NCBI RefSeq assembly: GCF_000374045.1
Contig: NZ_KB893385.1
Span: forward strand, 181,702 to 245,701
Source: Segetibacter koreensis DSM 18137
GTDB taxonomy: Bacteria > Bacteroidota > Bacteroidia > Chitinophagales > Chitinophagaceae
Direction: 5' to 3'
DNA length: 64,000 bases
Shown: piece by piece, positions 27,055 through 36,626 of the stretch
Position numbering within the stretch: the stretch's first letter is position 1
Layout of the letters: each line of letters opens with the position of its first letter
Position numbers and translations under genes: made by a program
Notes under the pieces: generated by a model
What the model was told of the DNA's origin: nothing
What the model saw: the letters and a program-made list of their open reading frames with translations, nothing else
Database searches by the model: none

Positions 27055-28962
27055 ATGCAAAAAGGTCAGATAAGAGTACATACTGAGAATATTTTCCCCA
27101 TCATCAAAAAATTTTTATACAGCGATCATGAAATCTTTATTCGTGAATTGGTAAGTAACGCTGTAGATGCCAGCCAAAAGCTAAAAACACTTACATCAAT
27201 AGGTGAGGCTAAGGGCAATATAGGTGATTTGCGTATTGATGTTGAACTGGATGCAAAAGAAAAGACAATAAGCATTATTGATCGTGGAGTTGGTATGACA
27301 CAGGAAGAGGTTGACAAATACCTTAACCAGGTTGCTTTTAGTGGTGCTGAAGAATTTGTAAAGAAATATAAAGGTCAGAACGAAGAAAATATTATTGGAA
27401 AATTCGGCTTGGGTTTCTATAGCGCTTTCATGGTAAGTGAAAGGGTGGAAGTTTACACAAAAAGTTATAAAGATGAGCCTGCAACTTACTGGAGTTGTGA
27501 CGGAAGTCCCGAATTTGAATTGTATTCAATAGAAAAACCTGACAGGGGAACTAAAATAGTACTACATATAAATGAAGAAAGCAAGGAGTTTTTAGACGCC
27601 TCCAGAATAAAAGCAATTCTTGAAAAATTCTGCCGGTTTCTGCCCATTCCTATTTATTTTATTGATAAAGGCGCTTCTGCAGAAGACAAAAAAGACCAAG
27701 AAAAAGAGGAAGAAAAACCTATTAATAATACTTCTCCCGCCTGGACCAAAAAGCCCTCAGAATTAACCAAAGAAGATTACGAAAACTTTTATAAAGAATT
27801 ATATCCTTTTAGCGAAACACCGCTATTCTGGATACATCTTAATGTAGATTATCCGTTTAACCTCACCGGTATTTTGTATTTTCCAAAAATCAAGCAGAGC
27901 TATGAAATACAGAAAGACAAAATACAACTGTACAGCAACCAGGTATTTGTAACAGACGAGGTAAAAGACGTAGTACCGGAGTTTTTAATGTTACTGCACG
28001 GTGTAATTGATAGCCCTGACATCCCTTTGAATGTAAGTCGCAGCTATTTGCAAGGTGATCCCAATGTTAAAAAGATAAACGCTCACATAACACGTAAGGT
28101 TGCTGATAAGCTTGAAGAAATATTTAGAAACGAAAGAAACTCTTTTGAGGAAAAATGGGAAAGCTTAGGCTTATTTGTTAAGTATGGCATGATGACAGAC
28201 GATAAGTTTCTGGAAAAAGCAAATAAGTTTTTGATAATGGAAGATGCTGCCGTAAATGAAGGTGCAAAGAAATTTTATACCCTCGAAGAATACCGTACAG
28301 CAGCAGAAGGTTTACAAAAAAATAAAGATGGCAAACTGGTAATAATTTATACGACTGACCCCATACAGCAAGATGCTTATGTGCAGGCAGCACAGGCAAA
28401 AGGATATAAAGTTGTTAAGATGGAGACTTTGGTAGATGCTGCATTCATTAACCAGATGGAAATGAAATGGGAAAATGTACAGTTTACTCGTGTAGATGCT
28501 GATATTACTGATAATCTCATTGATAAGAATGAGGAGCAGTCAAGTGTTTTAAATAAAGATGAAGAAGAAAAACTAAAAAATCTATTTGGGGTTCAAATAC
28601 CAGAATTGCATGTTACGGTAGAGGTGAAAGGCTTAAGTGCTGATGCACCTCCTGTTGTTGCTACAAGACCCGAATTTATGCGCCGTATGAAGGACATGGG
28701 CGCTATGGGTGGAGGAATGGCAAGCTGGTATGCTAATATGCCCGATGAGGTTACACTAACTGTAAACGGCAATCATAAGATTTATCAAACCCTACTACAG
28801 GAAAACAACACGCAGATGCAGGAGAAACAAGTTCGCAACTTGGCGGACCTTGCTTTATTAGGCCAGGGATTATTAAAAGGAAATGCACTTACTTCTTTTA
28901 TCAACAGAAGTGTAGAATTAATGCAGGGAGAAACAAAATCAAGCTTGATAGTAGAGGCTTAA
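27055..28962 (+). CDS. htpG: Molecular chaperone HtpG (Hsp90)
   Basis: Bacterial Hsp90, an ATP-dependent dimeric chaperone. The 635-residue protein starts MQKGQIRVHTENIFPI. The GHKL ATPase domain shows ELVSNAVDASQK (N-box), DRGVGMTQEEV and GKFGLGFYSAFMV (lid and G2 motifs). The middle domain carries SRSYLQGD with the catalytic arginine. A charged linker rich in Glu/Lys (about residues 207-220) is present. The C-terminal half resembles the Bacteroidota form rather than E. coli in length. An in-frame start 13 codons upstream is less likely because the conserved N-terminus begins here. Confidence 0.95.
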   Translation: MQKGQIRVHTENIFPIIKKFLYSDHEIFIRELVSNAVDASQKLKTLTSIGEAKGNIGDLRIDVELDAKEKTISIIDRGVGMTQEEVDKYLNQVAFSGAEEFVKKYKGQNEENIIGKFGLGFYSAFMVSERVEVYTKSYKDEPATYWSCDGSPEFELYSIEKPDRGTKIVLHINEESKEFLDASRIKAILEKFCRFLPIPIYFIDKGASAEDKKDQEKEEEKPINNTSPAWTKKPSELTKEDYENFYKELYPFSETPLFWIHLNVDYPFNLTGILYFPKIKQSYEIQKDKIQLYSNQVFVTDEVKDVVPEFLMLLHGVIDSPDIPLNVSRSYLQGDPNVKKINAHITRKVADKLEEIFRNERNSFEEKWESLGLFVKYGMMTDDKFLEKANKFLIMEDAAVNEGAKKFYTLEEYRTAAEGLQKNKDGKLVIIYTTDPIQQDAYVQAAQAKGYKVVKMETLVDAAFINQMEMKWENVQFTRVDADITDNLIDKNEEQSSVLNKDEEEKLKNLFGVQIPELHVTVEVKGLSADAPPVVATRPEFMRRMKDMGAMGGGMASWYANMPDEVTLTVNGNHKIYQTLLQENNTQMQEKQVRNLADLALLGQGLLKGNALTSFINRSVELMQGETKSSLIVEA

Positions 28963-28983
28963 TTCACTATTGATATATAAATT

Positions 28984-29020
28984 AAAAAAGCCGTCCTGAT
29001 TTCGTTGGGGCGGCTTTTTT
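28984..29020 (+). terminator. htpG terminator
   Basis: AAAAAGCCGTCC pairs with GGGCGGCTTTTTT around an 11-nt loop, with one G-U pair; symmetric A/T tails make it potentially bidirectional. It lies 22 bases after the htpG stop. Confidence 0.85.
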
Positions 29021-29180
29021 ATATAGGACTATTCGAGCCAAATGAGGATAGATTTTAAGCGATAGTAGGAAATGAAGAAAAATAATTATAAATTAACCAA
29101 GAAGTAATGTGAATATGCTGAAATCGGTGTGAAGTATTTTGAGCCTATAACTACACGTAATCCAATTATTTTGAAGTAAT

Positions 29181-29220
29181 AAAAGAGGCTGTCTCCTATG
29201 TATCAGGACAGCCTCTTTTA
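29181..29220. terminator. Second bidirectional terminator hairpin
   Basis: aaaagaggctgtc (29181-29193) is exactly complementary to gacagcctctttt at 29207-29219. No gene lies between this hairpin and the htpG terminator (29021-29180), so it either ends an unseen short transcript or is a spare copy of a dispersed intergenic hairpin. Confidence 0.65.
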
Positions 29221-29325
29221 ATATTGATCCATTGTCGCCTAAATCTTTTTTTCAAATGCTGTTAATGAAAAAATGAACAGTCATTTACACCTTCAATAAA
29301 CTTGTGAAATAAAAATCCAACTTTT

Positions 29326-30069
29326 ATGTTTGGCAATTTTTTTAACACCCTTGGTTCCATAATTCTAATGCTCTATGGTTCTTTTACAAAACCCGAAAAT
29401 GCGAAGCTTTATTGGAAACAGTTTATGGTTGAATGCACTTCCATAGGCTTAGGCTCATTGCCTATCGTAGCTATTATATCAATCTTTTTAGGAATGGTAA
29501 TGACCATACAAACGGCTTATCAGTTAGTAAGTCCGCTGGTGCCGAAAACAATTATTGCCGGCGTGGTAAGAGACTCAGTCATCTTAGAACTTTCTCCAAC
29601 GGTTATAAGTATTGTACTTGCAGGGGTAGTTGGTTCTAGAATAGCTTCAGAATTGGGAAATATGCGGGTAACAGAACAGATAGATGCGCTAGAAATAATG
29701 GGTATTAATACAAAAGCTTACCTTGTTTTGCCAAAAATCGTTGCCTCTGTTCTTATGGTTCCTGCTTTAATTATTATATCAATCAGTCTTTCTCTGATAG
29801 GAGGTATAATTGCCGGAACGCTGGCAGACATTGTTCCTATTAACATTTATAAACAAGGATTGATAAATGGATTTGAAGGTTTTACCGTTACAGTTGCTAT
29901 CGTAAAAGCAGTTGCTTTTTCATTTTCCATCTCTGCCATAAGCTGTTACAACGGTTACTTTGTTAAAGGAGGATCGCTTGAAATCGGCAAAGCATCCACA
30001 AAAGCGGTTGTGGTAAGCTGCGTTGCAATACTGGCATTAGATTATGTTATTACTGCATTGATGTTGTAA
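29326..30069 (+). CDS. mlaE: MlaE-family ABC transporter permease, without partner genes
   Basis: Inner-membrane permease of the MCE/Mla retrograde phospholipid transport system that maintains outer-membrane asymmetry. The 247-residue protein shows the family pattern: FLGMVMTIQTAYQL, ELSPTVISIVLAGVVGSRIASELGNMRVTEQIDAL (the conserved cytoplasmic coupling helix with the EQIDAL motif), and five to six membrane segments. Normally mlaF (ATPase) and mlaD (MCE domain) follow directly. Here the next 297 bases have no gene and the next gene is on the other strand, so the partners must be elsewhere. Confidence 0.9.
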   Translation: MFGNFFNTLGSIILMLYGSFTKPENAKLYWKQFMVECTSIGLGSLPIVAIISIFLGMVMTIQTAYQLVSPLVPKTIIAGVVRDSVILELSPTVISIVLAGVVGSRIASELGNMRVTEQIDALEIMGINTKAYLVLPKIVASVLMVPALIIISISLSLIGGIIAGTLADIVPINIYKQGLINGFEGFTVTVAIVKAVAFSFSISAISCYNGYFVKGGSLEIGKASTKAVVVSCVAILALDYVITALML

Positions 30070-30366
30070 GAAGTAGTAGACTTTAATAATATTCACTCTT
30101 GGTTTTTCGAAATGGTAAAAATCACGGTGGCATTTCTATCTCAGCCCCTCTTTTTTGACGATCAATTGCATTTTCTTCTGATGTCCAAATGAAATACAAT
30201 TAGCCTTAATGAGTGGTGTTAAAACAACGTTTGCTTAATTTATAGAAGCGGGAATTTTTTAAACTAAAGCAAATCTACTACACATATAACATCCAGGAAC
30301 CCAATGGAAATGCAGCAGAAAGATTAAATAAAACACCACATGGGAAAATACTAACGTTTGTATTTA

Positions 30367-31326
30367 TTATCGTCTAACTCGTCTTAATCCCTTTGAAGGT
30401 AAATTACCTGTGACAACAAAAAGGCAGCATTTAAATAGACCTGATACAAAGTGAGCAGTTAATAAAAATGAATACTTTATTTGAACTTTCTTTAAAATTT
30501 CAAAATATGTTTTAGTATAAAAACTAAAGTCGTTTAGTGACTTTATATGATCACCTCCTCCATTAAGAACCTTCACCAGTTCCTTTTGAATGTTATCATG
30601 TCCAGGAAATAACTCCAACAAAACATAGCGGGTTTGAGTAATGTGTATTATCTTTTCGGTATTTGAGAGCGAACTGAATATCCCGCCGCTATGATGTCGA
30701 TAAGTACTCGATACATAATCTAGAAATTTTACTTTGCCAAACTGCGATTGCCAAACAGCTAAATATGTATCCAATCCTCTCGCTTTTTTAAATGATTCGG
30801 GTAAGGTTTTGTAATCAAATTTTCTAAAAACACGTGTATGAGTAGGTGCCTGAAAGGGAGCATCCTCAAAAGTATAAGTGTCCTTGGTTTCTCCTCTAAG
30901 CTGTTTTTCCTGTATTACAACCCCAGAAGAGTCAACTATGCAACCATTGGTAAAGCACATTACGTAATCTGGATGTCCTTCAAGAAAATCAACCTGCTTT
31001 TGTAATTTATTCGGGTCAATCCAATAATCATCGCCCTCACACAGAGCGAGATATTTCCCTCTACAATAAGGAAATACAATGGGTGCTATTTTTTTTCCTA
31101 AAGAAAACTGGTTGACTGTTTGATAAATAGGTCTAATTAAATCAGGGTATTTATCTGCATAAGACTTTATAATAGAAGCCGTACTATCAGTCGAACAATC
31201 ATCATGAATTAAAATTTCAAAAGGGAATGAAGTCTTTTGCATTAGAAAGCCTTCAATGGCGAGTGAAATATATTTTTCATGATTATAGGTTATACATATA
31301 ATACTCACTAGAGGAACTGCATGCAT
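30367..31326 (-). CDS. Family 2 glycosyltransferase
   Basis: A 319-residue GT-A fold transferase. VSIICITYNHEKYISLAIEGFL is the N-terminal nucleotide-binding strand, IHDDCSTDST the acidic motif, and ALCEGDDYWIDPNKLQKQVDF carries the metal-binding Asp pair. The C-terminus includes a single hydrophobic stretch (LLTAHFVSGLFKCCLFVV) that may sit on the membrane. Donor and acceptor are unknown. Last gene of a sugar/polymer modification cluster that starts with the DegT aminotransferase at 34731. Confidence 0.85.
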   Translation of the reverse strand: MHAVPLVSIICITYNHEKYISLAIEGFLMQKTSFPFEILIHDDCSTDSTASIIKSYADKYPDLIRPIYQTVNQFSLGKKIAPIVFPYCRGKYLALCEGDDYWIDPNKLQKQVDFLEGHPDYVMCFTNGCIVDSSGVVIQEKQLRGETKDTYTFEDAPFQAPTHTRVFRKFDYKTLPESFKKARGLDTYLAVWQSQFGKVKFLDYVSSTYRHHSGGIFSSLSNTEKIIHITQTRYVLLELFPGHDNIQKELVKVLNGGGDHIKSLNDFSFYTKTYFEILKKVQIKYSFLLTAHFVSGLFKCCLFVVTGNLPSKGLRRVRR

Positions 31327-31493
31327 TTTTTTAGCTTTCGTGTAAGAAATTCTTTTTAGAGTAGTTCACTTAATTCATTCAAATTGACTTAAAATTTCAA
31401 ATACTAATCTTTAAAATCTTTTAAAATGTCAAAGTACCTATAGTTACTTATACGGAGATTGAGACTTTTTCAGCTGTTGACTTACGAATGTTT

Positions 31494-32267
31494 CTAATTA
31501 TGCAATTTTGTCTGTAACGTAAAAATGGGTCTATTTAAGAATTCTCCTAATGAATCATTTCTTACTATGTTACTATTACTTAAACTCTGATAACTAATTT
31601 TCCCATCTACTGATTCTGGTACGGCAATATCTACAATCTCCCAAACATCATTAGTACCATTAACTACAAAATCTATCATTTCTTTTTTTGTACCATCCTT
31701 AAACAAAAGCTTTTCTCTATCTCCTCTCCAACAAAACCCTAATTGAAAGAACAAGTATTTTGTTTTTGATGCTAAATAATTTAAAGTATTTAAAATTTCT
31801 TCTTTTGCTTTATCTATTGATAGGCTTTTATCACCGTAATCGTCACCTACATGATGAAGAACGTTTAAAAGCAGGATAATGTCGAACCATTCATTTTCCA
31901 GCTCACTTTCAAAAGACAGGTATCTGTCAAAGACAGTAATTTTGTCGTCATATTTCAAAAGTGACGATGCTTCTTTAACAAATTCTGCATGTTCTTTATT
32001 TCCTTCATAGAAAACAACAGATGATGCCCCTTTATTAATCATCTCAAATGAAAAAAACCCAGTATTACCTCCAACATCAAGTATTTTTTTACCCTCTGGA
32101 TGCACTAGCGACAAGATATAATTCAAACGCTCTTCTTCAAAACGGGATTTAACAACAATATCGTTATTGCCAATCAGCCTTTTTAAGTTTCTCGCTAAAA
32201 TTTGATAGTTTGAATGTTTGCTTGTATTAGCATAAAGTTGTCTTAATTTATCGATTTTATTTTCCAT
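31494..32267 (-). CDS. Class I SAM-dependent methyltransferase
   Basis: A 257-residue methyltransferase with motif I KKILDVGGNTGFFSFEM, motif II around VVFYEGNKEH, and motif IV/V IILLLNVLHHVGDDYG. The first 50 residues form a helical extension (KLRQLYANTSKHSNYQIL). Its start overlaps the end of the ATP-grasp gene by 11 bases, so the two are translationally coupled and probably act on the same product. Target unknown; plausibly a small molecule or sugar in this cluster. Confidence 0.82.
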   Translation of the reverse strand: MENKIDKLRQLYANTSKHSNYQILARNLKRLIGNNDIVVKSRFEEERLNYILSLVHPEGKKILDVGGNTGFFSFEMINKGASSVVFYEGNKEHAEFVKEASSLLKYDDKITVFDRYLSFESELENEWFDIILLLNVLHHVGDDYGDKSLSIDKAKEEILNTLNYLASKTKYLFFQLGFCWRGDREKLLFKDGTKKEMIDFVVNGTNDVWEIVDIAVPESVDGKISYQSLSNSNIVRNDSLGEFLNRPIFTLQTKLHN

Positions 32268-33381
32268 TTTTACTTATTTCCTTTTCATGCTCAAAAATTT
32301 CGAAAGTATCTGGACGCGCGTAAATATCATTTGCAATTAATGAATAATATTCATCAAAAAATTCCTTTTTTGAATAGTTATGAAAAGCTATTTTATTTTT
32401 TTGAACTTGATCTTCAATAATTCCACCTGACCAAAAGTATTTTATATTAGGTCTATATTCAAATTTAAAATTATTCTCTATTAACCCATAGTCATAAAGA
32501 AATTTGTGAAACAAATCCATCTGTGCATCTAGTATAAGTTGGGATGGGCCCCACAGCCTGGGGTTTGCTTCTATCATATAGAATTGGTCATTACTAAATT
32601 TTACTTCTACCATTACCAAACCTGTAAAGCCTCTTTTTACAAATAACTCAATAAAATCACCAGCTATCTTATTTTCATGAATATCTGACGATTTAGCAGC
32701 AATTATTGAACGTCCGTTAGATTGTTGTATTAAATTCTCCTGCGAGTAGGTAGAAACATCTCCTTTTCGTGGGAAATAAAATAATAAGTAGTAACTATTA
32801 CCTCCGATAAATTCCTGGAAGTAAAAATCGTCAGAATCGAATTTATCTCTGTTTTTATAAAATACGTTTGAGTTATAAACCAGCGATGGCTTGTGAATCG
32901 AACCCGACTTTGCAGTATAGCTTTTAGGTTTTGCCACAAACGGAACTGAAAACTTATTGGATAGAGTCAACTCGATGGGAGTTTTAATATTATTTTGATT
33001 GCATAATTTGCCGAAGCTGTATTTATTTGAAACTTCTTCGTACAATTCCTTTTTGCACAGCGGCACAATAAAACCTAAATCTTCAATATCACTTCTGTAG
33101 TTTATTAAAAAACGATTTAAATACTCGGTGGAAGGTATTATTAGTGTTTCCTCACTCAAAACTAATTCTTTAAAAACCTGAAATTCTTCTAAAGAAAATG
33201 TCTTTGATTTCCTTATATAAATAACCTTACTTTTATAAACAGTCTTTAATATACAATCTGTTTCATTTGAGGCAATGATATTTATATTTATATTGTTTAA
33301 ATCACAAATCCTACAAAATGAAATTATGGCTCTTTGGTTAAATCCCGAAAATATAAGTACCCCTCTTTTAAATTTTTTCAT
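32257..33381 (-). CDS. ATP-grasp ligase-like protein
   Basis: A 374-residue ATP-grasp enzyme. N-terminal Rossmann-like domain (GVLIFSGFNQRAIISFCRICD, to about 110), ATP-binding lid with PFVAKPKSYTAKSG and YFQEFIGGNSYYLLFYF, and the Mg2+-binding end MVEVKFSNDQFYMIEANPRLWGPSQL. This arrangement is that of carbamoyl-phosphate-synthase-like and peptide/amide ligases. It probably joins a carboxylate to an amine using ATP. Neighbours: a coupled methyltransferase downstream and a DegT aminotransferase 268 bases upstream. Substrate unknown. Confidence 0.83.
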   Translation of the reverse strand: MKKFKRGVLIFSGFNQRAIISFCRICDLNNININIIASNETDCILKTVYKSKVIYIRKSKTFSLEEFQVFKELVLSEETLIIPSTEYLNRFLINYRSDIEDLGFIVPLCKKELYEEVSNKYSFGKLCNQNNIKTPIELTLSNKFSVPFVAKPKSYTAKSGSIHKPSLVYNSNVFYKNRDKFDSDDFYFQEFIGGNSYYLLFYFPRKGDVSTYSQENLIQQSNGRSIIAAKSSDIHENKIAGDFIELFVKRGFTGLVMVEVKFSNDQFYMIEANPRLWGPSQLILDAQMDLFHKFLYDYGLIENNFKFEYRPNIKYFWSGGIIEDQVQKNKIAFHNYSKKEFFDEYYSLIANDIYARPDTFEIFEHEKEISKNGK

Positions 33382-33648
33382 ATTAAATAAATTTTTATCA
33401 GAAAAGCTAGCACCACGGATTTATTTACAGAAAAAATTTCATAATAATTATATCCATATTTCTGTCAATTCAATCTGAAAAAAAGAAATTCAATTCATTT
33501 AATCTATTCAAGTTATTAATATACAAAAGCTTTAATTGTTTTTCAAATATTGGTAAAGTTTTATTTTAGGAAGTGAAGGTCTCGCTTATTTATGCTACTG
33601 AAATAGTCAGTTTAAACTTTTAACTTGCGGATCGCTATTATATTAGTA

Positions 33649-34731
33649 TTAATAATTTTGTGAGCGTAATAATGCTCTGCAAATCATATCAACTTCCTCC
33701 ATTGATAAATCATGGTAAAGGGGCAAACATAAGACTCTTGATGCCACATCCGATGATATTTTTACTTCTTGTTTAGGAAGAATATAATTTAAAGTTTCTA
33801 AGGAAGGGTAAAAATACCTTCTGGGGTGAACATAAATGCCCTGGAGAGCTCTGATATTTTTTAACAGAACTGCTTCACTTTCAAAAAGAACGGGATAATA
33901 TGCGAAATTAAAGCCAGGCAAAGGATTACGAATAGGTTTACCTACTTTTAGAGAAAGTAGCATATAATTATACCGCTCCCAAAGCTGTTGGCGGCGTTCA
34001 AGAATTTGATTAATGTATTTTAAGTTGCACAAGCCCATTGCAGCATGAAACTCACAGTTTTTACCATTTATTCCCAAACCGTGAAAATTATCCGGTCCGG
34101 CAAACCCAAAATTACGCATGTGTGCAATTTCCTTGGCCACAACTGCATCATGAGTAACTATTGCTCCCCCTTCTATCGTATGAAATAATTTAGTGGCATG
34201 AAAACTGAGGGTGCTTATGTCCCCATAATGAAATACTGATCTATTTTTATAACTTGAACCAAATGCATGTGCGCCATCGAAAATGACCTTCAAATTATGT
34301 TTGTCAGCAATGGCTTCTATGTCTTTTATCTCACAAGGATTTCCAAAAACATGAGTTGCAAGAATGGCGCTCGTTTGCGGGGTAATTGCATCCTCAATTA
34401 AAGCGGGGTTTATATTATAAGTAGCAGGGTCGATGTCAACAAACACAGGCTTACATCCTTCCCAAACAATACTGCTGCTGGTAGCTACAAAAGAAAAAGG
34501 AGTAGTAATAATTTCGCCTTTTAGTCCTAAAACTTTGATTGCTAGCTGAAGAGCTATTGTACCATTAGTAACATAAAATAAATGCGGTACATCTAAAAAT
34601 TTTTTTAGTTGTAGTTCAAGCTCATTTAGCAACGGACCGTTATTGGTAAGCCATTCTCTACTCCAAATACCTTTTAAATACTCGTCATACTCCTCTTTGG
34701 GAGGTAAGAACGGTTTAGTTACATTTATCAT
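33649..34731 (-). CDS. DegT/DnrJ/EryC1/StrS-family PLP aminotransferase
   Basis: A 360-residue sugar aminotransferase that adds an amino group to a keto-sugar nucleotide, as in dTDP- or UDP-amino sugar synthesis. Key features: VTNGTIALQLAIKVLGLKGEIITTPF near the N-terminus, FDGAHAFGSSYKN with the PLP-ring Asp near 152, and the Schiff-base lysine 181 in SFHATKLFHTIEGGAI. The C-terminal YYPVLFESEAVLLKNI region is the usual small domain. First gene of the cluster continuing with ATP-grasp, methyltransferase and GT2. Confidence 0.88.
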   Translation of the reverse strand: MINVTKPFLPPKEEYDEYLKGIWSREWLTNNGPLLNELELQLKKFLDVPHLFYVTNGTIALQLAIKVLGLKGEIITTPFSFVATSSSIVWEGCKPVFVDIDPATYNINPALIEDAITPQTSAILATHVFGNPCEIKDIEAIADKHNLKVIFDGAHAFGSSYKNRSVFHYGDISTLSFHATKLFHTIEGGAIVTHDAVVAKEIAHMRNFGFAGPDNFHGLGINGKNCEFHAAMGLCNLKYINQILERRQQLWERYNYMLLSLKVGKPIRNPLPGFNFAYYPVLFESEAVLLKNIRALQGIYVHPRRYFYPSLETLNYILPKQEVKISSDVASRVLCLPLYHDLSMEEVDMICRALLRSQNY

Positions 34732-34909
34732 ATAAAATATTAAAAAGACTAACCCTATTACAAGATAAAAATATTTAATAATATTAAATATTTTTATTTA
34801 AATACCGGCGAGCTATAAAGGTTCTTTCATTATGCCTATAACTGATTTAATCTTGCAACCTATATAAAATTCTCACGTCTTTATTCAAAATCATGCTATA
34901 CTCTTGTTT

Positions 34910-36394
34910 CTATTGCAACTTGTCTGGTATATCCTTATCAATAAAACATGTTATTTCATCTTGCGTAAGATTTTCAATTTGTGAAACCCTGAATGACTGT
35001 CTTTTAATTGTTTCCTCGAATATATTTCTTACAGATCTTGCATTGGAGTTGAAAAGGCCCGATTCGTAATACTTATCAATTAAGAACTCTATTTTATGTT
35101 TTGCGCCTTTAGATAATCGATTATGATAATCAGCTGACATTTTTTGAAATATTTGACTCAGCTCTTCTTTTGAATAATCTGGAAAGTGCAACGTTTTGGA
35201 AAATCTTGACTTTAGCCCGGGATTCGAAGAAAGCAATTCGTCAATTTGTTTAGGATAGCCAGCAATTATAACTACAATTTTTTCTCTGTTATCTTCCATT
35301 AGTTTTAAAAGGGTTTCAACTGCTTCGTTACCGAAATCACTGCCGGTTTTAAAAAGAGAATATGCTTCGTCAATAAAAAGAATACCTCCTAAGGCACTTT
35401 CAAAAACTCTTTGTGTTTTTGGCGCTGTATGTCCCACATATTGTCCAACAAGATCAGCTCTGCTTACTTCAACTACTTTGTTTGAAGACAAAAGACCTAT
35501 GTCGTAATAAATTTGTCCTAAAAGCCTGGCTACTGTTGTTTTGCCTGTTCCGGGATTTCCCGTAAAAACAAGGTGCAATGTTGAAGGCGTAACAGGTAAC
35601 TTGAATTCAATTCTTTTTTTTCTAAATTGAGCTAAACTCTTTAGCTCTTGAATTTCGAGTTTTATTGTATTTAGACCAATTAAGTTAGATAGTTCAATTT
35701 GTTGTTCCGATTGTTCATTAATGTCAGCTAACTGAGAGTTAGTTTTCGCTATGCTGACCTTTCTGTTTTTACCAATGCTTATTTTGCCTTGTAAAAAGTA
35801 TGCCTCCAATTCCTCTTTGTTTGCAACCAGGTAATTGGTTGACATTATATCTAACATAAAAAGAGTTTCCAGGAAAATGTCTTCAAAACGTGGAAACGTC
35901 TCGTAAAAAGAGTCGAGCAACTCATACGTTTTACCTATGTCTGTTTTAATGGTTTTGCGTCTTACATAACTTATTTCATAACCCCCGGTCTTTGTTGCAG
36001 CAACAGATAATTTAATTTTTTTTAAGCGAAAAGATTCAAGTCCAAAATCAACAGTAAATTTAAACCCCTTGTGCAACAGTTCTGACACATCGCTTATAAA
36101 TAGTTTATTGTTTGCAAAATTGACTGACTGATAAATTACATAATTAATACCGTTGTTCACAGATTTTAAATAAACGAACATTAATTTAAGAATTGCCCTT
36201 TCAGGATTAAAATCAATAGCTTGCTCTAAGTCTTCAAAGTCTTTCCGGTTATAGTCATTTTGGCCAGTTGTATAAACAGTGATAAATGTAATGTTGTCAA
36301 TTTTCTTAAACCGATGGTTTAAAACTGCTGGCACACCTTTGTATTCTAATAATAATTTCGGCATATTTAAAAGTTCGTTTGATCGACTTTGCAA
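34910..36394 (-). CDS. CbbX/SpoVK-like AAA+ ATPase with unknown N-terminal domain
   Basis: A 494-residue protein. Residues about 240-480 are a AAA+ domain: IGLNTIKLEIQELKSL entry helix, Walker A GNPGTGKTTVARLLG near 275, the pore-loop-like VGQYVGHTAPKTQRVF, Walker B GILFIDEAYSLF near 338, sensor 1 VIIAGYPKQIDELL, arginine finger in GLKSRFSKTLHFPDY, and a C-terminal lid. This is the CbbX/SpoVK family, hexameric remodellers. Residues 1-230 form a mixed alpha/beta domain that I do not recognise and presumably recruits a substrate. ATG at 36364 (MPKLLLEYKG) is an alternative start. Monocistronic. Confidence 0.85.
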   Translation of the reverse strand: MQSRSNELLNMPKLLLEYKGVPAVLNHRFKKIDNITFITVYTTGQNDYNRKDFEDLEQAIDFNPERAILKLMFVYLKSVNNGINYVIYQSVNFANNKLFISDVSELLHKGFKFTVDFGLESFRLKKIKLSVAATKTGGYEISYVRRKTIKTDIGKTYELLDSFYETFPRFEDIFLETLFMLDIMSTNYLVANKEELEAYFLQGKISIGKNRKVSIAKTNSQLADINEQSEQQIELSNLIGLNTIKLEIQELKSLAQFRKKRIEFKLPVTPSTLHLVFTGNPGTGKTTVARLLGQIYYDIGLLSSNKVVEVSRADLVGQYVGHTAPKTQRVFESALGGILFIDEAYSLFKTGSDFGNEAVETLLKLMEDNREKIVVIIAGYPKQIDELLSSNPGLKSRFSKTLHFPDYSKEELSQIFQKMSADYHNRLSKGAKHKIEFLIDKYYESGLFNSNARSVRNIFEETIKRQSFRVSQIENLTQDEITCFIDKDIPDKLQ

Positions 36395-36570
36395 AATGAA
36401 ATATAAATCAGGTAATTCATCTAGAATTATATTTTTTAAAAATGGTTGTTAAAAGATCAATAACAAAGAAAATATCTCCGCTCTTTTTTTAAGCATACTT
36501 ATTTTTTTATTAAAAAATATGTGTTTATTACGGTCAAAAGGTAGTTAATAAAATATATCTGTCTTCTAAT

Positions 36571-36605
36571 AAAAAACCCCTTAACAGGTACACCTGTTGA
36601 AGGGG
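36571..36605 (-). terminator. Terminator of the outer-membrane receptor gene
   Basis: On the minus strand ccccttCaacaggt pairs with acctgttaagggg, with one bulged base, and is followed by TTTTTT (36571-36576 read as A's on the plus strand). It sits 22 bases past the receptor stop codon. Confidence 0.88.
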
Positions 36606-36626
36606 CAAAACCAAAACCAGAAACAT

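Noticed and set aside
29181..29220. Possible CRISPR-like repeat in the hairpins after htpG
   Set aside because: Only two different hairpins, no regular spacers; terminator structure fits better.
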